From Hortaea werneckii (taxonomy: Eukaryota > Ascomycota > Dothideomycetes > Mycosphaerellales > Teratosphaeriaceae): a stretch of 64,000 nucleotides of DNA. Below, piece by piece: positions 22,181 through 34,312 of this stretch. Made by a program: the position numbers and the translations under genes. The DNA lies in contig JBAOKB010000166.1 of the NCBI GenBank assembly GCA_037044905.1, positions 414,156 through 478,155 on the forward strand. The letters are read 5' to 3'. The notes beneath the pieces were generated by a model, which did not search any database, was not told where the DNA came from, and was given only the letters and a program-made list of their open reading frames with translations. Position 1 is the first letter of the stretch. Every line of letters starts with the position of its first letter.

Positions 22181-22900
22181 CTTTGACCGAAAATGTACGG
22201 AGCGAGCAATTAATCAAGCCCAGAAAATCGTGACCTTCAATTTTTTGAGCTTTCACATGAACATTTTCAGGGCTGGAAAATGTTAGCTCTGCGACGCGGT
22301 TGCTTCCGGCGCTAGGGTGCGGGCTTACTTAATTCTGGAAGACTCGAGGGTGCAGTCACATTGTCTACTGCACTACTTCCAATGATAATATGGATAATAT
22401 CCTACCAAGGTAGTTGGAAATGTGTACCGCAATTTGAGATGTCGCGCTCCTCCTTCACATACTGTTGTGGCTCTAACAGAGCTTCGGGACGTTTACGGCA
22501 ATCAATCAGGTAAAACAGCTATTCCAACTCACCTATCAGCTCTCCCCGAACTTACCTAGGTACCTTTTGGCTCGGTCAAGAATGTAGGCCATCATGGAAA
22601 GTTGGTGATGAACAGGCGTAGATGAGGCGAATACTGTCAGTTAAAGGCAAGGATTTTAGTGTGTAAATCGTCTTCGAACTTCGATTTCCGCGCGGTTGTA
22701 GCGTGGCGAACATAGAGCGCTGCCATTACTGCTAGCTAGGTACAACGGAGCTTTCCCTAAAAAGCATCATCTGTAGCACGAAGACCTCAGCGCTCCTCCG
22801 TGGCTAATATCGTCTGTCAACCCTCAGGTCGCCTTCTCGATCTTCTCCAGAATCCTCTCACGAGCGTCGAAGACTGCCAGGCGAAGCAGGACTCTTTCTC
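22181..22900. other. Intergenic upstream of PUF6
   Basis: Holds the PUF6 promoter and the 3' end of the coiled-coil gene. Contains the palindrome TACCTAGGTA (listed separately) and a related GCTAGCTAGGTAC near 22732. No gene was seen. Confidence 0.5.
22553..22562. promoter_or_regulatory. TACCTAGGTA palindrome upstream of PUF6
   Basis: A perfect 10-base palindrome about 370 bases upstream of the PUF6 start, extended to TACCTAGGTACC. The same word occurs at 38200 and 54094, also in upstream regions. Its function is unknown. Confidence 0.4.
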
Positions 22901-24136
22901 TCAGCGGCCATAGCTCGTCGAAAGTACCCTCAAAACTGCCTGCACGGCGACGTTGATCATCCTCCCCTTCGCAAGGGCACGGTCAAGATCGCGGAAGTGG
23001 CGATAGAGCGTTTCCTTGTCGAATGCGTCGTCGATGAGCTGCTCGTATTTCAAGCGCTTCTCGATTTTCTTGACCCTCTCCCTGATCTTGCTGTGGTGGC
23101 CTTCCAGCAGCTGAACTTCGCCTATGATAGGCTTTAGGAGCTTGGCGCTCGAACTCGAGGTTGTCCCATCTTCACTCTCCTTGAACAGAGCTCTGTCATC
23201 CTCTTGGGTACTGAGCACCTCTTCCACTCTAGTCTCGAGCTCGTTAAATCGTGCAACGAGTCTACCATGCCTATCCATCAATTCCGAAGCAATCTCGCTA
23301 GCAGACGGCTGGCCTGCCCACCCGCCGTGGTTGTCATTCTGACGACCTGGAGTTGTGACATCTAAAGTCTCCAACTCGTGGCGTAGGGACTTAAACAGAG
23401 CCTCAGAGCCCCGCTTGTACTCTGTAAGCTCCCTAATACGGGCTTCCTGTTTTTGCTGCTGGATCGTTTGGGCCTCAAGACGACTATCATACGCCTCAAG
23501 GATTTGTGCTATAGCAGCAAACTTCCCTTGGATTTCAGCGTCGTTCACTGTTACCCTGTCGGATCCAGAGGCTGGGCGTTGGCTGGCGTTCCAGTCGAAT
23601 CACACTGTCAGAAGAGGCATAGCCGGTCAGATTGGTCTTAGTAAGTGGAGCTGCACTAATCCGTCGCGATACGCTTTCTCAAGCGAGCTCATACGCGTAG
23701 AAATTTCCGCGTGGGCTTGTTCTAGTCGCTCGCAGCGCTGACGAAGCTCGCTGACTTGTGTAAGAACCGTGCGCACAGTCTCGTGGAAGACGAGCTCTTG
23801 GGGCGTACTGACGGTCGGCTTGCATCTGTTAGCACGGGTGCTTCGTCTCCAGCTGATGAACGTTACCTTGAGCTCATGTGGTTCAGTCTCCTTGGTACTG
23901 GCGAAGGTCTTGCCAGCGTCTTTCTCGTCAGCGTCCTTCTCGTCAGCGTCCTTTTCGCCAGCGTCCTTCTCACCAGCGTCCTTCTCGCCAGCCTTGACTG
24001 CATCATAGGGTACCACCGCAAGATCTTGCGGGTGATCCGAGGTCGTGTCGCGGGAGCTCTGCAATGACTCCTTTGGCGGAGATTGCGCTGCTTCGCGGTT
24101 GACGTTCATGCGGTGCTTCAGGTGTGGCGGGACCAT
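22901..24136 (-). CDS. Coiled-coil hypothetical protein with KDAGE repeats
   Basis: I do not recognise this protein. The likely start is MVPPHLKHRMNVNREAAQS at 24136; an upstream in-frame ATG at 24364 lies only 22 bases from the neighbouring stop and is less likely. The first part is polar and carries five pentapeptide repeats (AGEKD/ADEKD). It is followed by a heptad-like segment (TQVSELRQRCERLEQAHAEI). A second open frame at 22901-23548 continues with a long charged coiled coil (LEAQTIQQQKQEARIRELTE; KIRERVKKIEKRLKYEQLID). Between the frames, about 23550-23640 probably contains an intron whose exact sites I cannot fix (possible acceptors at CAG near 23575 or 23590). Whether these are one gene or two is inferred from shared coiled-coil character and spacing. 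Confidence 0.5.
23916..23990 (-). repeat. Five tandem 15-base units coding a pentapeptide
   Basis: GCGTCCTTCTCGTCA-like units (plus strand) repeat five times in frame and encode GEKDA or DEKDA. Differences are mostly third-base and Gly/Asp changes, so the array is under some coding constraint or has recently expanded. Confidence 0.85.
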
Positions 24137-24385
24137 GATTGCGGATGCGTACTTGATTTCAATGCGCTGCGTTGTAGTGTCTGTGAGCAACTCCCAGGAA
24201 GGGGTTCGAGTGACAAATTGTAGGAGCCTGGAGCCGTTTGTCGGCCTCTGCATCAGCCGACACTTTTGAGGAAGGCGCGACCCAGGGCAGCAGCGGTACT
24301 TCAATTCATCTCTTGGAGCATAACAAAACACTTGCTTGAGTGAATTGTCTGGTACCCTAAACACCTCATGCTTCGACTATCCGAA

Positions 24386-25180
24386 TCACATGCCAGCTCT
24401 CAAAGCCCCATCCAGATGGATCACGCCGCTGATGACTCCGTCCACTATTTTGACCGCCTTGCCACCCTCACCCAGCTGCTCCATACAAGCTTCCCTTACT
24501 GTTTGGTCCATGCCAGCCATTCCCGCGCAGCCTAGGCAAATGGCCTTCGCCCCTCTTTCCAGCAAGCGCTTCGTGGCATCCTTCATTCGCCTGTCAACCT
24601 CCACTTTGGGAGTTGAATGAAGCTCATCAGCGTTTAGCCCCGTCGTCTCAGTTCCCGCGAACCGCGCACTGGCTTACATCCTAACAAATTCTCGGTCGCT
24701 TCACCTAAGATCTCCTCCCATTGCTGGCCTGTGCTCACAATCCCAAACTTGCTCTCTATATCTAGGGATTGAAGACAAAAGGCTACGGAGGCTTCGAAGA
24801 TACCTGTGATGGGCTTATTGCTTGATCCCGCCTTGGTAGCTTCGTCGCGGAAGCCGTGAAACGAGAGGATGCTGGGAATAGCAACAGATCAAAAAGGCGT
24901 CGTAGGAATTCATGAGCTTTCATAAGGGATGGCAGACATGCATCTACGGACACTGCAGCATCGTGCTCGTTGTTGATACTAGGAACTCCAGATGGGGCAG
25001 TAAAGTAATCGAATGTAGTCTGATTGAAAACTCAGTTGACGATGCAAGAATTTAGGAGGCTGGTCAAGGCGGACTGACTTGTTGAAGACCGAGCTTCTCG
25101 ACAAGAGGCCGCAGTGCGTCTGTCATCGACTGTGTAGTATTTGGGTTGACAATCAGAATGGAGTGCTTGGATGCAGCCAT
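24386..25180 (-). CDS. Asp/Glu/hydantoin racemase family protein, DCG1-like
   Basis: Two-cysteine cofactor-independent racemase family, to which yeast Dcg1 belongs (linked to allantoin and nitrogen metabolism). Exon 1 reads SILIVNPNTTQSMTDALRPL, the family start. An intron at 25020-25078 leads to FDYFTAPSGVPSINNEHDA. The first catalytic cysteine lies in AFLICCYSQHP and the second in AICLGCAGMAGM. KPITGIFEAS and KFGIVSTGQQWEEILGEA are the conserved middle. The frame changes near 24905, 24870 and 24655 although the protein similarity continues straight across, so single-base errors are likely. A TATAAAA on the minus strand at 25240-25246 lies 60 bases before the ATG. It is divergent from CCH1. 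The substrate (hydantoin, aspartate or other) is not determined. Confidence 0.83.
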
Positions 25181-25839
25181 AGGCGACTTCTGGCCAGTCT
25201 GACGAACGTTTTGGGTTCCTTTGCAGGTGGAGAGACTGATTTTATAAATATTCAATACGTTTGCCTCGACGAACTGCTTGTGAGACTAGGCAAGAACAGC
25301 CGAATGAATCCAGCGATAGGATAAGGTATGTTCTGTCGGCTACAGCCCGAAGTACGTACTGTGGGTTGAGGTATGTAACGGCAATTAACGCGAGTCAGGA
25401 AAACATGGGGGATGTACGAAAAAAGCAGCGAACAGCGGAAGCTCAGCCCTAGCCGAGCCGGCGGCAAGACCGTCGGTGGCCGTTGTGCAGCCAGGGCAAG
25501 GTTTATAGCTGTTTGGTGGAGCGGCAGGGGACCAGGACGCGTATCAATCGCATTGCGATACCTGCTCGCTGCACCATCGCCCTTCATTACCTGCGAAACC
25601 TCTCATCCCATCCGACCCTATCCATTGGGCCTTGGCGCATTGTTACAGTATTGGTATAGGCTGACTTTCGCCCCAACGGTAGGCCTCTTATCACAAGGGG
25701 TTTCCAACTGCGACATTGACTTGGGAATTCCTCCGATACCGAAACAACTTGGGGCTTTGGCCTTGTGCGTCAACGAAAGCCAATGCAGAGCCATAACAAC
25801 GACCTTCACAGCCGTTCAGAGCGGTGACGCTCACTATCC
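25181..25839. promoter_or_regulatory. Divergent promoter region between the racemase and CCH1
   Basis: 659 bases separate the two start codons. The racemase side has a TATA box; none is evident on the CCH1 side. No other gene was seen. Confidence 0.55.
25240..25246 (-). promoter_or_regulatory. TATA box of the racemase gene
   Basis: TATAAAA on the minus strand, 60 bases upstream of the racemase ATG at 25180. Position and sequence both fit a core promoter. Confidence 0.55.
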
Positions 25840-28800
25840 ATGGATCCTAGCGATCATCCGCACCGCCGACATCAGTCTACCAATTCCATTCCGCTGCAAG
25901 ACCTGAACACCAATGGCGGTGCGGAGTCACATGGCAGTCTGGGCATCGATCGCAATGCCAGTCATAGGAGGACGCTCAGCGATCGAGGCCGCGCGCTTTT
26001 CCGGCTTGGAAGGGAATGTGCGGAGGGAAGCAGGCGTTATGCGCCCATACAGGAAAGAGACAGTCCACCTTCACCAACTCGCGCAACAAGGAACAGGGGC
26101 AGGAGTAGTCCTTTGTCTCCGATAGCATTTGTTACCAGCCCTAGCGGACAACACGAACGTATACCGGACGCAGACGATGAAGAAGAAGGAGGACCGGGAA
26201 GTCCGGTAGATGACAGGGGGGCATTTCAGTCAGCGATAGGCTTTGCTGGCTTAAGTTATAATGCCAATTCGAATAGCCCTGGGTGGAATGACGGCGACAA
26301 TAGAGGTTACGAGGAGGAGACGCCACCCAGGCTGAATCAGGGAGACAGCCGGCCGGGGAGACCGAGTCTCGCGCTGAGTACAAACACGGATGACTTGGTG
26401 CCTGTGCAGTTGGACGATGGACCTACTTTCTTTTCTCCCGGTGCTGATGACGAGGAAGACAGGCAGCCGCTCACCACCAACCCGAATTCACGACTGCGAG
26501 CGAATACACTGGCTGCGCCTGAGACGCCGGAAGGACGTCGACAGGACAGCCATGGTGCAAGAAGCCGAACCAACTCTGCAATAAGCAGTCTGAGCGTCAG
26601 ATTTTCTCCTGGCCATGGCCGCAGCAAGTCCCGTCTTGGAGATGATCTTCGCCAGTTGGAATCTGGCAGTGCGCATCACTCTCCTAGCTCCGACTTCAGC
26701 CGTTCGCCGTCGAGCAGGAATCGATCCCTGAGTCCCGCCGGATCCGATCACTCACCATTTCGTCGTACTGGGACCATGCTGCGGAAGATGTCCCAACGTG
26801 TTGTCAACGTCTCCAATGAGCCTGAGATTCTTGAACGAAGTATACGTCGCAGATCCTCTGGGGCCCGAAACCAGCCTTCGCGACTTCCCTCTATCTCCCA
26901 ATCTGCAACGGAAGTGCAGGACTTTGCCAACCTAGATGGATCTTCGGCCCCGCCACGTTCGCCACAGAGCGAGAAGATGCCTTCGCCTGTTCTAGAAGAG
27001 AACCCATCCAGTCCACCGGAGCCGGATTTGCCCGTAATCGACCGCAATCCATTGCGCGGTAATTCGCTAGGTCTCTTCTCTCCTCAGAGTCGCGTTCGGC
27101 GGAACTTGCTCGAGTTTCTGGTGCATCCACTCTTCGAACCATGTATATTGGTCCTGATCATCGTACAGACGGTCATCTTGGCAGTCGACTGTGCTTACAG
27201 TGTGTATGACCATCCCCGAAGCGATGGCTGGGGAGGAGATTGGAGCGACTACGTACTCTTTGCCATCTTCTGCGTGTACACTTTCGAAGTCATAATCAAG
27301 ATGATTGTGAGCGGCTTTATCCTCAATCCAAGGGAGTACTCGACGATCGACCGTAACGTCGGGCTGAGACAGGCGTTGAACAGCAAGGCCAACGAGCTGT
27401 TCGCATTGCACCGAAAGCCTTCTGTTAGAGGCAGCAGGGTTCCAGCGGAGCGCGATGAAGGAGCCTCTCCTGTCGCAGCTGATGTTCCTCCAAGTCTGCT
27501 GAGAAGCTTCACCGTGCAGACCTTTGAAGACGTACCTGGTGGATCGAGGCAAGCGCAGAAGAAGAGATTGGCCTATCGCGCCTTTTTGCGGCATTCCTTC
27601 AACCGTCTTGATTTTGTGGCCGTGGTCAGCTTCTGGATCTCCTTTGTGATGAGCGTTATAGGCGTAGAGGCTTCTAGTCACGTCTACGTTTTCCGAATGC
27701 TGTCTTGCTTGCGAATCCTCCGATTACTTGGCATTACAAGTGGCACGTCAGTCATCCTGAGAAGTCTAAAGCGAGCAGCCCCGACGTTACTCAATGTGGC
27801 GGTCTTGATCGGCTTCTTCTGGTTACTTTTTGCCATTGTGGGAGTGCAATCCTTCAAAAGCAGCTTGAGAAGGACCTGTGTCTGGAACTGGCAAAGCTCG
27901 GTTTTTCCAGATCTCGAGGAGTTCAATCAAAATGGCATCGACGGGTTTCAATTCTGCGGCGGCCACCTGTCTTCCAACGGGTCGTTGGATCCCCTGCCCT
28001 GGATCAAGGGAGACGGCACGCCTGGCGTCAACTCTCCGAAAGGATACATTTGTCCCACCAACAGCTTTTGTGTTGAGAACGATGCGAGCCCATACAACAA
28101 CACTGTCAGTTTCGATGACATCTTTCACTCAATGGAGCTGGTCTTCGTGGTGATGAGCTCCAACACCTTCTCGGACCTGATGTACTACCTGTGCGACTCG
28201 GACTACCTAGCAGCGGCCGTGTTCTTCGCAGTCGGCATCGTCATCCTTACCCTTTGGCTCATCAACTTGCTCATCGCGGTCATTACAAGCTCTTTCCAGG
28301 TTATTAGAGAAGAAAGTCGAAGTTCAGCTTTTACAGCCATGGAAGAGGATGACTTGGGCCCTGAACACGATGCTGAGAAACCTGGCGGCCATCACAACGA
28401 GGAGGCTCATCCTCACGCTAAAGTCCCCACGTTGAAAAAGTGGTACCAAAGGATGCACTGGGTCTGGATCGCTATCATCGTCTACGGCCTTGTGGTACAG
28501 TGCATGCGAACTGCATACCTAAGCGATTATGCGTTCGCCTTCTTGGACGCTTCAGAGCTGGCCGTCACACTCATATTACTGGTGGAGATATTGATTCGCT
28601 TTGCCGCCGATTGGAGAGACTTTCCACACCACCGCCGAAATTGGGTCGATCTTGGCCTGGCTATAATTACCACCGTCATACAGATCCCAGCCATCAAGCA
28701 TTCAGGCAGACCCTACGCGTGGTTGACAGTGTTCCAGATCATGCGGATCTATCGTGTTGTCCTGGCTGTCAAGATGACCAGAGATTTAATCACAATCATC

Positions 28801-31800
28801 TTACGACACGTATCCGGTGTACTGAACCTGATCCTCTTCGTCTTCTTGTTCACATTCCTGGCCGCCATTTTCGCCACCCAGCTTTTCCGCGGCGAGTTCC
28901 CGCAGGAGGATTCCGAGGGCAATGTGCTACAAGTCAACTTCAGCACCATTTATAACTCCTTTCTGGGAATGTACCAGCTTCTCTCCAGTGAAAACTGGAC
29001 GGGTGTGCTATACAATGCCACACGCTTCATGACCGATTCGCATACCGCTTGGATCGCGGCCACCTTTCCTTATCATTTGGTTCATCCTAGCATTCTTCAT
29101 TGTCTTGAACATGTTTATTGCTGTCATTCAAGAGAACTTTGATGTCAGCGAGGACCAGAAGCGGCTGCAGCAGGTCCGAATGTTTCTGCAGCAGAAAGAG
29201 TTGAGCGCTTCAAGCCATCAGGGCACGCTAAGCCTGAGCACAATCTTCAAATTCGGCTACGCGAAACGCCAGGACCCGCTTGATTTCGGCTCCGCTGCAA
29301 CTGAAATGTTACTGAAGGATGCTGTCGTGAGGGACTTCCTGGATGACCGCATGGCTGACACCGAGGGTGAAGCTGGTGGGCCCACGCCTGGAATCAAAAG
29401 GGGCGCGACTGACTTCGTCAACGAAAGCAGTGGCTGGCTCGAGGCGATCAGAGACTGGGTGGTCAAGAAGTTCATTCACCGAGAGCCAAACCCCTTCTAC
29501 TCGCGTCTTAAGTTGACAAAAGCATACGAAGAGCTCGATCCACGTACTTTGGCCCAAGAGGTCATGAGCGCCACCGAACAGAGGAAAGTCACACAGCGGG
29601 AGTACTTGCGAAGGCACCCGAAGTACAACGTCTCGCTCTACCTCTTCCGTCCTGAGAATCCCATCCGACAATTCTGTCAGCGGGTCGTCGGTCCCGGACG
29701 AGGTACTGAGCGAATCCAAGGGAGAGCGCCCAATCCGAAGATTTGGTATACGTTTTCCGCCTTCATCTACCTCGCCGTCGTGGCAATGGTTGTGCTCGCT
29801 TGCGTCACCACGCCCCTCTACCAATGGCAGTACTTCAACGAGCATCCTCATGAGAGCACCAGATTCAACTGGTTCACGTTCACCGACATGGGGTTTGCAG
29901 CCCTTTTCACGGTCGAAGCAATCATCAAAATCATTGCGGATGGGTTTTGGTGGACGCCAAATGCCTTCTTCCGCAGCTCGTGGGGCTTCATCGACGGTGT
30001 CGTGCTGGTCACATTGTGGGTTAACGTCATCACATCGCTCTATGACCCTGGCAGTGGCTCTAGAGCAGTAGGTGCTTTCAAGGCGCTGAGGGCACTGAGG
30101 CTACTCAACGTGAGTGACAGCGCCCGTGACACCTTCCACTCTGTCATTATTCTTGGCGGCTGGAAAGTCATCTCTGCGGCGTTCGTCTCGCTGAGCTTGC
30201 TAGTGCCTTTTGCCATCTACGGTGTCAATCTCTTTGCCGGGCAGATGCAGTCCTGCAACGATGGCAGCGGCGCTGTGGTGAACCTCACCGACTGTGTGGG
30301 TGAATATATGGCGTCTCCCTACAACTGGGAATTTCCGGCACCAAGGCAAGTCGCAAATAGCTATTACGACTTTGATAGCTTTGGCGGCGCGCTCTTCATT
30401 CTCTTCCAGGTCGTATCGCAAGAAGGATGGGTGGACGTCATGAATAGTGCCGAGTCGATCACCGGCGTCTTCATGCAACCGAGCGACTTTGAAAGCCAAG
30501 GCAACGCTCTCTTCTTCGTCGTCTTCAACCTCCTGGGTGCGGTCTTCGTGTTGACGCTCTTCGTCAGTGTCTTTATGCGAAACTACACCGAGCAAACGGG
30601 TGTGGCTTTCTTGACGACAGACCAGCGAAGCTGGCTAGAACTGAGGAAGTTGTTGAGACAGGTAGCTCCAAGCAAGCGGCCAAACAACCGAAAGAAAAGA
30701 GAGGGGTGGCAAGAGTGGTGCTACCGCAGGGCTGTGACGAAGAACGGCAAATGGCAGAGATCGATTACCGTCTTGCTCTTCATCCATCTGATTCTCCTGT
30801 GTCTGGAGTTTTATCCGGACCCGCACAATTGGACGCGCGCGAGAGATTACATCTTCCTTGCCTTCACGATGGTCTACATTTTCAACATTGCCATTCGCAT
30901 CATTGGCCTGTCATGGACTCGATTTAGGAAAAGCGCCTGGGACGTGTATTCGATTTTTGCAATCACCGGGACATTCATCACCACTCTGCTCATGCTCTCG
31001 GACTTTGCGAACCGCGACTACAGCCAGTTGCATAAGCTGTTCCTGGTCTCTGTCGCACTCCTGCTGATCCCACGGAACAATCAATTGGATCAACTCTTCA
31101 AGACGGCTGCCGCTTCTTTCACCGCCATTGCCAACCTGCTTGCCACCTGGTTTGTCCTGTTCCTGGTCTATGCTATCGCACTGACTCAAACCTTTGGTCT
31201 TACTCGGTTCAATAGTAACGAGTCTGGCAACATCAATGTGCGTACCGTGCCAAAGGCATTGATCTTGCTCTTCCGAACGTCAGTGGGAGAGGGCTGGAAT
31301 CAGATCATGGAGGACTTTGCTAGTGTCACTTACCCTCTTTGCACAATTGGTAACCGCTACTTCGACGGCGATTGCGGCAGTCCGGAATGGGCACGAGCAC
31401 TGTTCATTTCCTGGAACATTCTGAGCATGTACATTTTCGTCAACCTGTTCATCTCGCTCATCTACGAGAGCTTCTCGTACGTCTATCAGCGGAGCAGCGG
31501 GCTGAGCGTCATCAGCCGAGAAGAGATTCGCAGGTTCAAGCAAGCGTGGGCAGAATTCGACCCGGACGGGACCGGCTATATTTCGAAGGACGTCTTTCCA
31601 AGGTTCCTGGGTGAACTTTCTGGTGTCTTTGAAATGCGGATCTATGACGGTGACTTCTCGGTGCGGGCTCTTATGGAAGACTGTAAAGAGACACCTACCA
31701 CGACCTCGACATTGCCGGTAGATGGTGCACAGGGCAGCATCGAGGTTGACATCGGCAAGCTCAATAGGCGTCTTTCAGAGATGCCGATCGATCAGATTCG

Positions 31801-32641
31801 AAGACGAAGGGCAAGGATGAACACGTTCTACGAGGAAGTGCTGGTTTCGTCAGACCCTGACCGAGGCATCTCTTTCAATGCTCTGCTCATGATCCTAGCT
31901 CACTACAAGGTCATCAACGACAACAAGAGCTTGAAGCTGGAGGAGTTCTTGCGTCGCCGAGCACGTCTACAGCGTGTTGAGGAAGCAGTCAATCGCAACA
32001 TCGTCGTGGGCTTCTTCGACACGCTGTACTGGGCACGGCGGTTCAGGCGTGCCATGGAAGCCAGAAAGAACGCGCGCATGACAAAGGTCCCACAATTTGG
32101 CGTGCCTGAAATCTTTGTGCATGGCGAAGACGACGATGTGACACAGGCCAAGAAGTTCGCTATTCCGTCGGTGAGTATTACGCCAGTGGAGCATGACCGA
32201 TCAGACACGGCAGAGAGCCTCGGCGTTGGTCGCGCACCGGCGAGCGGATCAGATGCTGGCAGCGCTGAGTCCAGCGCCCCGGAAACCGTGATGCGACACA
32301 GAAGCGGCTCGATTCAGAACTCGGAAGCTGGATCGGAAGTGGAAGGGAGTGATCAGTCCCCATCTGCGCGCCATAAGCCTTCACCCTCTTCAGGCAGCAT
32401 TCAGCCCGACTGGCATTTTGCAGCGGCCATGGAAGGCGCTGCTCCGGGCCATTCGCCGCCCGGCAGCCCGCACTTGAGCGTTGATGGGGGCAATGCTCGC
32501 AGTCGCTCCGGCAGCGCAGTCAGCCAAAACGAAATGATGGGAATGTTTACGGATAGCGCATGGGGTCAGAGTATGAGGCGAAGCGTCACGACGAAGAAGG
32601 CCAGCGACAAGGATAAGGATCGTCGGCCTTCTCATGAGTAG
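25840..32641 (+). CDS. CCH1: Voltage-gated calcium channel alpha-1 subunit Cch1
   Basis: Cch1 forms, with Mid1, the high-affinity plasma-membrane calcium channel of fungi. The product is about 2,270 residues, encoded without introns. The first 400 residues are a Ser/Arg-rich cytoplasmic tail. Four ion-transport repeats follow, with voltage-sensor-like helices (FRMLSCLRILRLLGIT; FKALRALRLLNVSDSARDT). Pore loops read VVMSSNTFSDL, LLSSENWTGVL, VVSQEGWVDVM and TSVGEGWNQIM, so the selectivity residues appear to be Asn, Glu, Glu, Glu. After repeat IV comes an EF-hand-like stretch (FDPDGTGYISKDVFPRFL) and a Ser-rich tail. Near 29065 the frame shifts by one base: WIAATF must continue as LIIWFILAFFIVLNMFIAVI in the second frame. 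That helix is the conserved S6 of repeat II, so the break is probably an error of one extra base. Confidence 0.93.
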
Positions 32642-33922
32642 ACGTTCTGCATTCGGCCATGGGATGGCCAGACGGCGTTTGGGTTGGGTTTATGGGATAG
32701 AGCGGGCATAATGAATAGACGGTCGCGGTGGGCACTGACGACCTACTTCCTGCATTACAATAACGCCTAATCAAGCCTTAGGGCGTTGCTTTGTTGGATG
32801 TACCTGTTAGCATAGCGTTCTCGTTTGACGATGATACCACTGAATTTCCTTGTGAAGGCAATTGTCTTTGAAGACGACTGTCTTGGTCGCTCATCGCCCG
32901 TTCCACGTGTTGCCTTTACATGCTGTTCCCACGCTCATCGGCATGGCGGGATCTCGGCTCTCTGAGCCTTTCGAATTGATGAGGGAAATTGTGAGACCTG
33001 TCTCAGTTGCAGCAATACGAGACTTGCCCGACCGAGCCGAATCCTCTCTCACCTCACACTACGTTACACCTTGAGCGATCAGGGTCCCCGCACGAGCCAT
33101 GTATCCCATACCGTCCTACCGCAGATCAGCACCTCCCCCTCGTCTAATCTTGTCACGCGCTTTGCGCACCGAACGAGGATTGTTTGAGATAGGCAGGCTT
33201 GTGCATGTTATCTTCAGCCTCGCAAGGGCCTGCTTGCTCATCAATTCCATGTCGAGATGGGAATAGTATATCAGAAGTGCGGAGGGGAGATTTGCCAGGC
33301 ATGCCAGGAGAAGGATCGGCAACTTATGCGCACGGCCGTGACACGTACAGTATGGGGTCCATCTTTCCCGCTGCAGAAACCGGGGGGTACACAGCATGAT
33401 AAGGGCTGAGATAGGACATACGTTTTGCACAGGTCCTACCAACTCTTTCTCCTCTTGTCGCTCCTGGGAATCGCAAAAGGACGTTATCCAGCCATCCAAC
33501 CATCACCTCGTGAGGTTGGCTCAGAAACCCAGTGACGCACAGGCCTGTCCTGACGCATAATTCAACCATCCCCCAGTCAATTAAGCTGCGAGGATCTTAT
33601 CGCCGGATTGCATTCCATTGGAATCGGTCGTCTGAGGGCTGGAAGCTCAGGCATCCGCCACCTCATCTCAACCTGGGGTGTCGCCCCGTGGCGTGAGCAA
33701 GGAGAGAGCTATACCGTCAGCATTTAAAACCGCCCAGCGGCTCTCCTCATCCCATACACCGGCCAAAGTACATGTACAGCGGGGGAAAAACCACTTGATA
33801 TCATATTGAACGACCATCCATTTCGCGGGACGAGAATCACGCTTTTCATAGAACACTGGAAGCAACAACTCATTCGGTATATTCTGTTTGGAACCAACAT
33901 CACATCGACTCTCAATCTCACC
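32642..33922. other. Intergenic, 1.3 kb, no gene seen
   Basis: Open frames on both strands here are short, overlap each other and lack family resemblance. An in-frame ATG at 33806 lies upstream of the small gene that follows, but the ATG at 33923 has the better context. Confidence 0.5.
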
Positions 33923-34312
33923 ATGACTTCCGACGGGCTCAGAACGCTCCACCCCCGCCAATCTCTCCGCCGACTCAAAACCGTACTGAAAACCCCCTCA
34001 TCATCACCCTCCTCAACATCACCCGTGCGATCGGAATCAGCATCAAGCAACCTCTCGCCCCTCTCCGCCAGCCCCTCAGGCTCCTCGCGCCTCTCATCCG
34101 GCACCTACAGTTTCCGCAACCTCTCCGCCGTCTCCCTCACCAGCTGGTCAGGCGGCAAGCGGGCCATCCGCCGGAAGAAGAGTTCCGTCGAGATGGAGCA
34201 GGAGGAGGAGCAGCGCGAGATCGCCGGCTCCCTGACGGGTCTGGTCGAGCCGAGACCTTCTGCCGGCCCGACGCTGGGCGGGATCGAGGAGGTGCTGGAT
34301 GGGCGGATATGA
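33923..34312 (+). CDS. Small Ser-rich basic protein, unrecognised
   Basis: A 129-residue single-exon protein starting MTSDGLRTLHPRQSLRRLKT at a good CACCATGA context. The N-terminal 20 residues are basic and amphipathic. The middle is very Ser-rich (TPSSSPSSTSPVRSES) with FRNLSAVSLTSWSGGKRAIRRKKSS, a possible phosphorylation or nuclear-localisation segment. The end is acidic (VEMEQEEEQREIAG). Codon use is strongly C-ending, like the expressed genes nearby, which supports real coding. No domain or family was recognised, and no transmembrane segment or signal peptide is present. An extended start at 33806 would add 39 residues. Confidence 0.6.
   Translation: MTSDGLRTLHPRQSLRRLKTVLKTPSSSPSSTSPVRSESASSNLSPLSASPSGSSRLSSGTYSFRNLSAVSLTSWSGGKRAIRRKKSSVEMEQEEEQREIAGSLTGLVEPRPSAGPTLGGIEEVLDGRI

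Noticed and set aside
29055..29142. CCH1 as two separate channel genes
   Set aside because: The ATG of the second frame falls inside the S6 helix of repeat II, and the two parts together give exactly four repeats.
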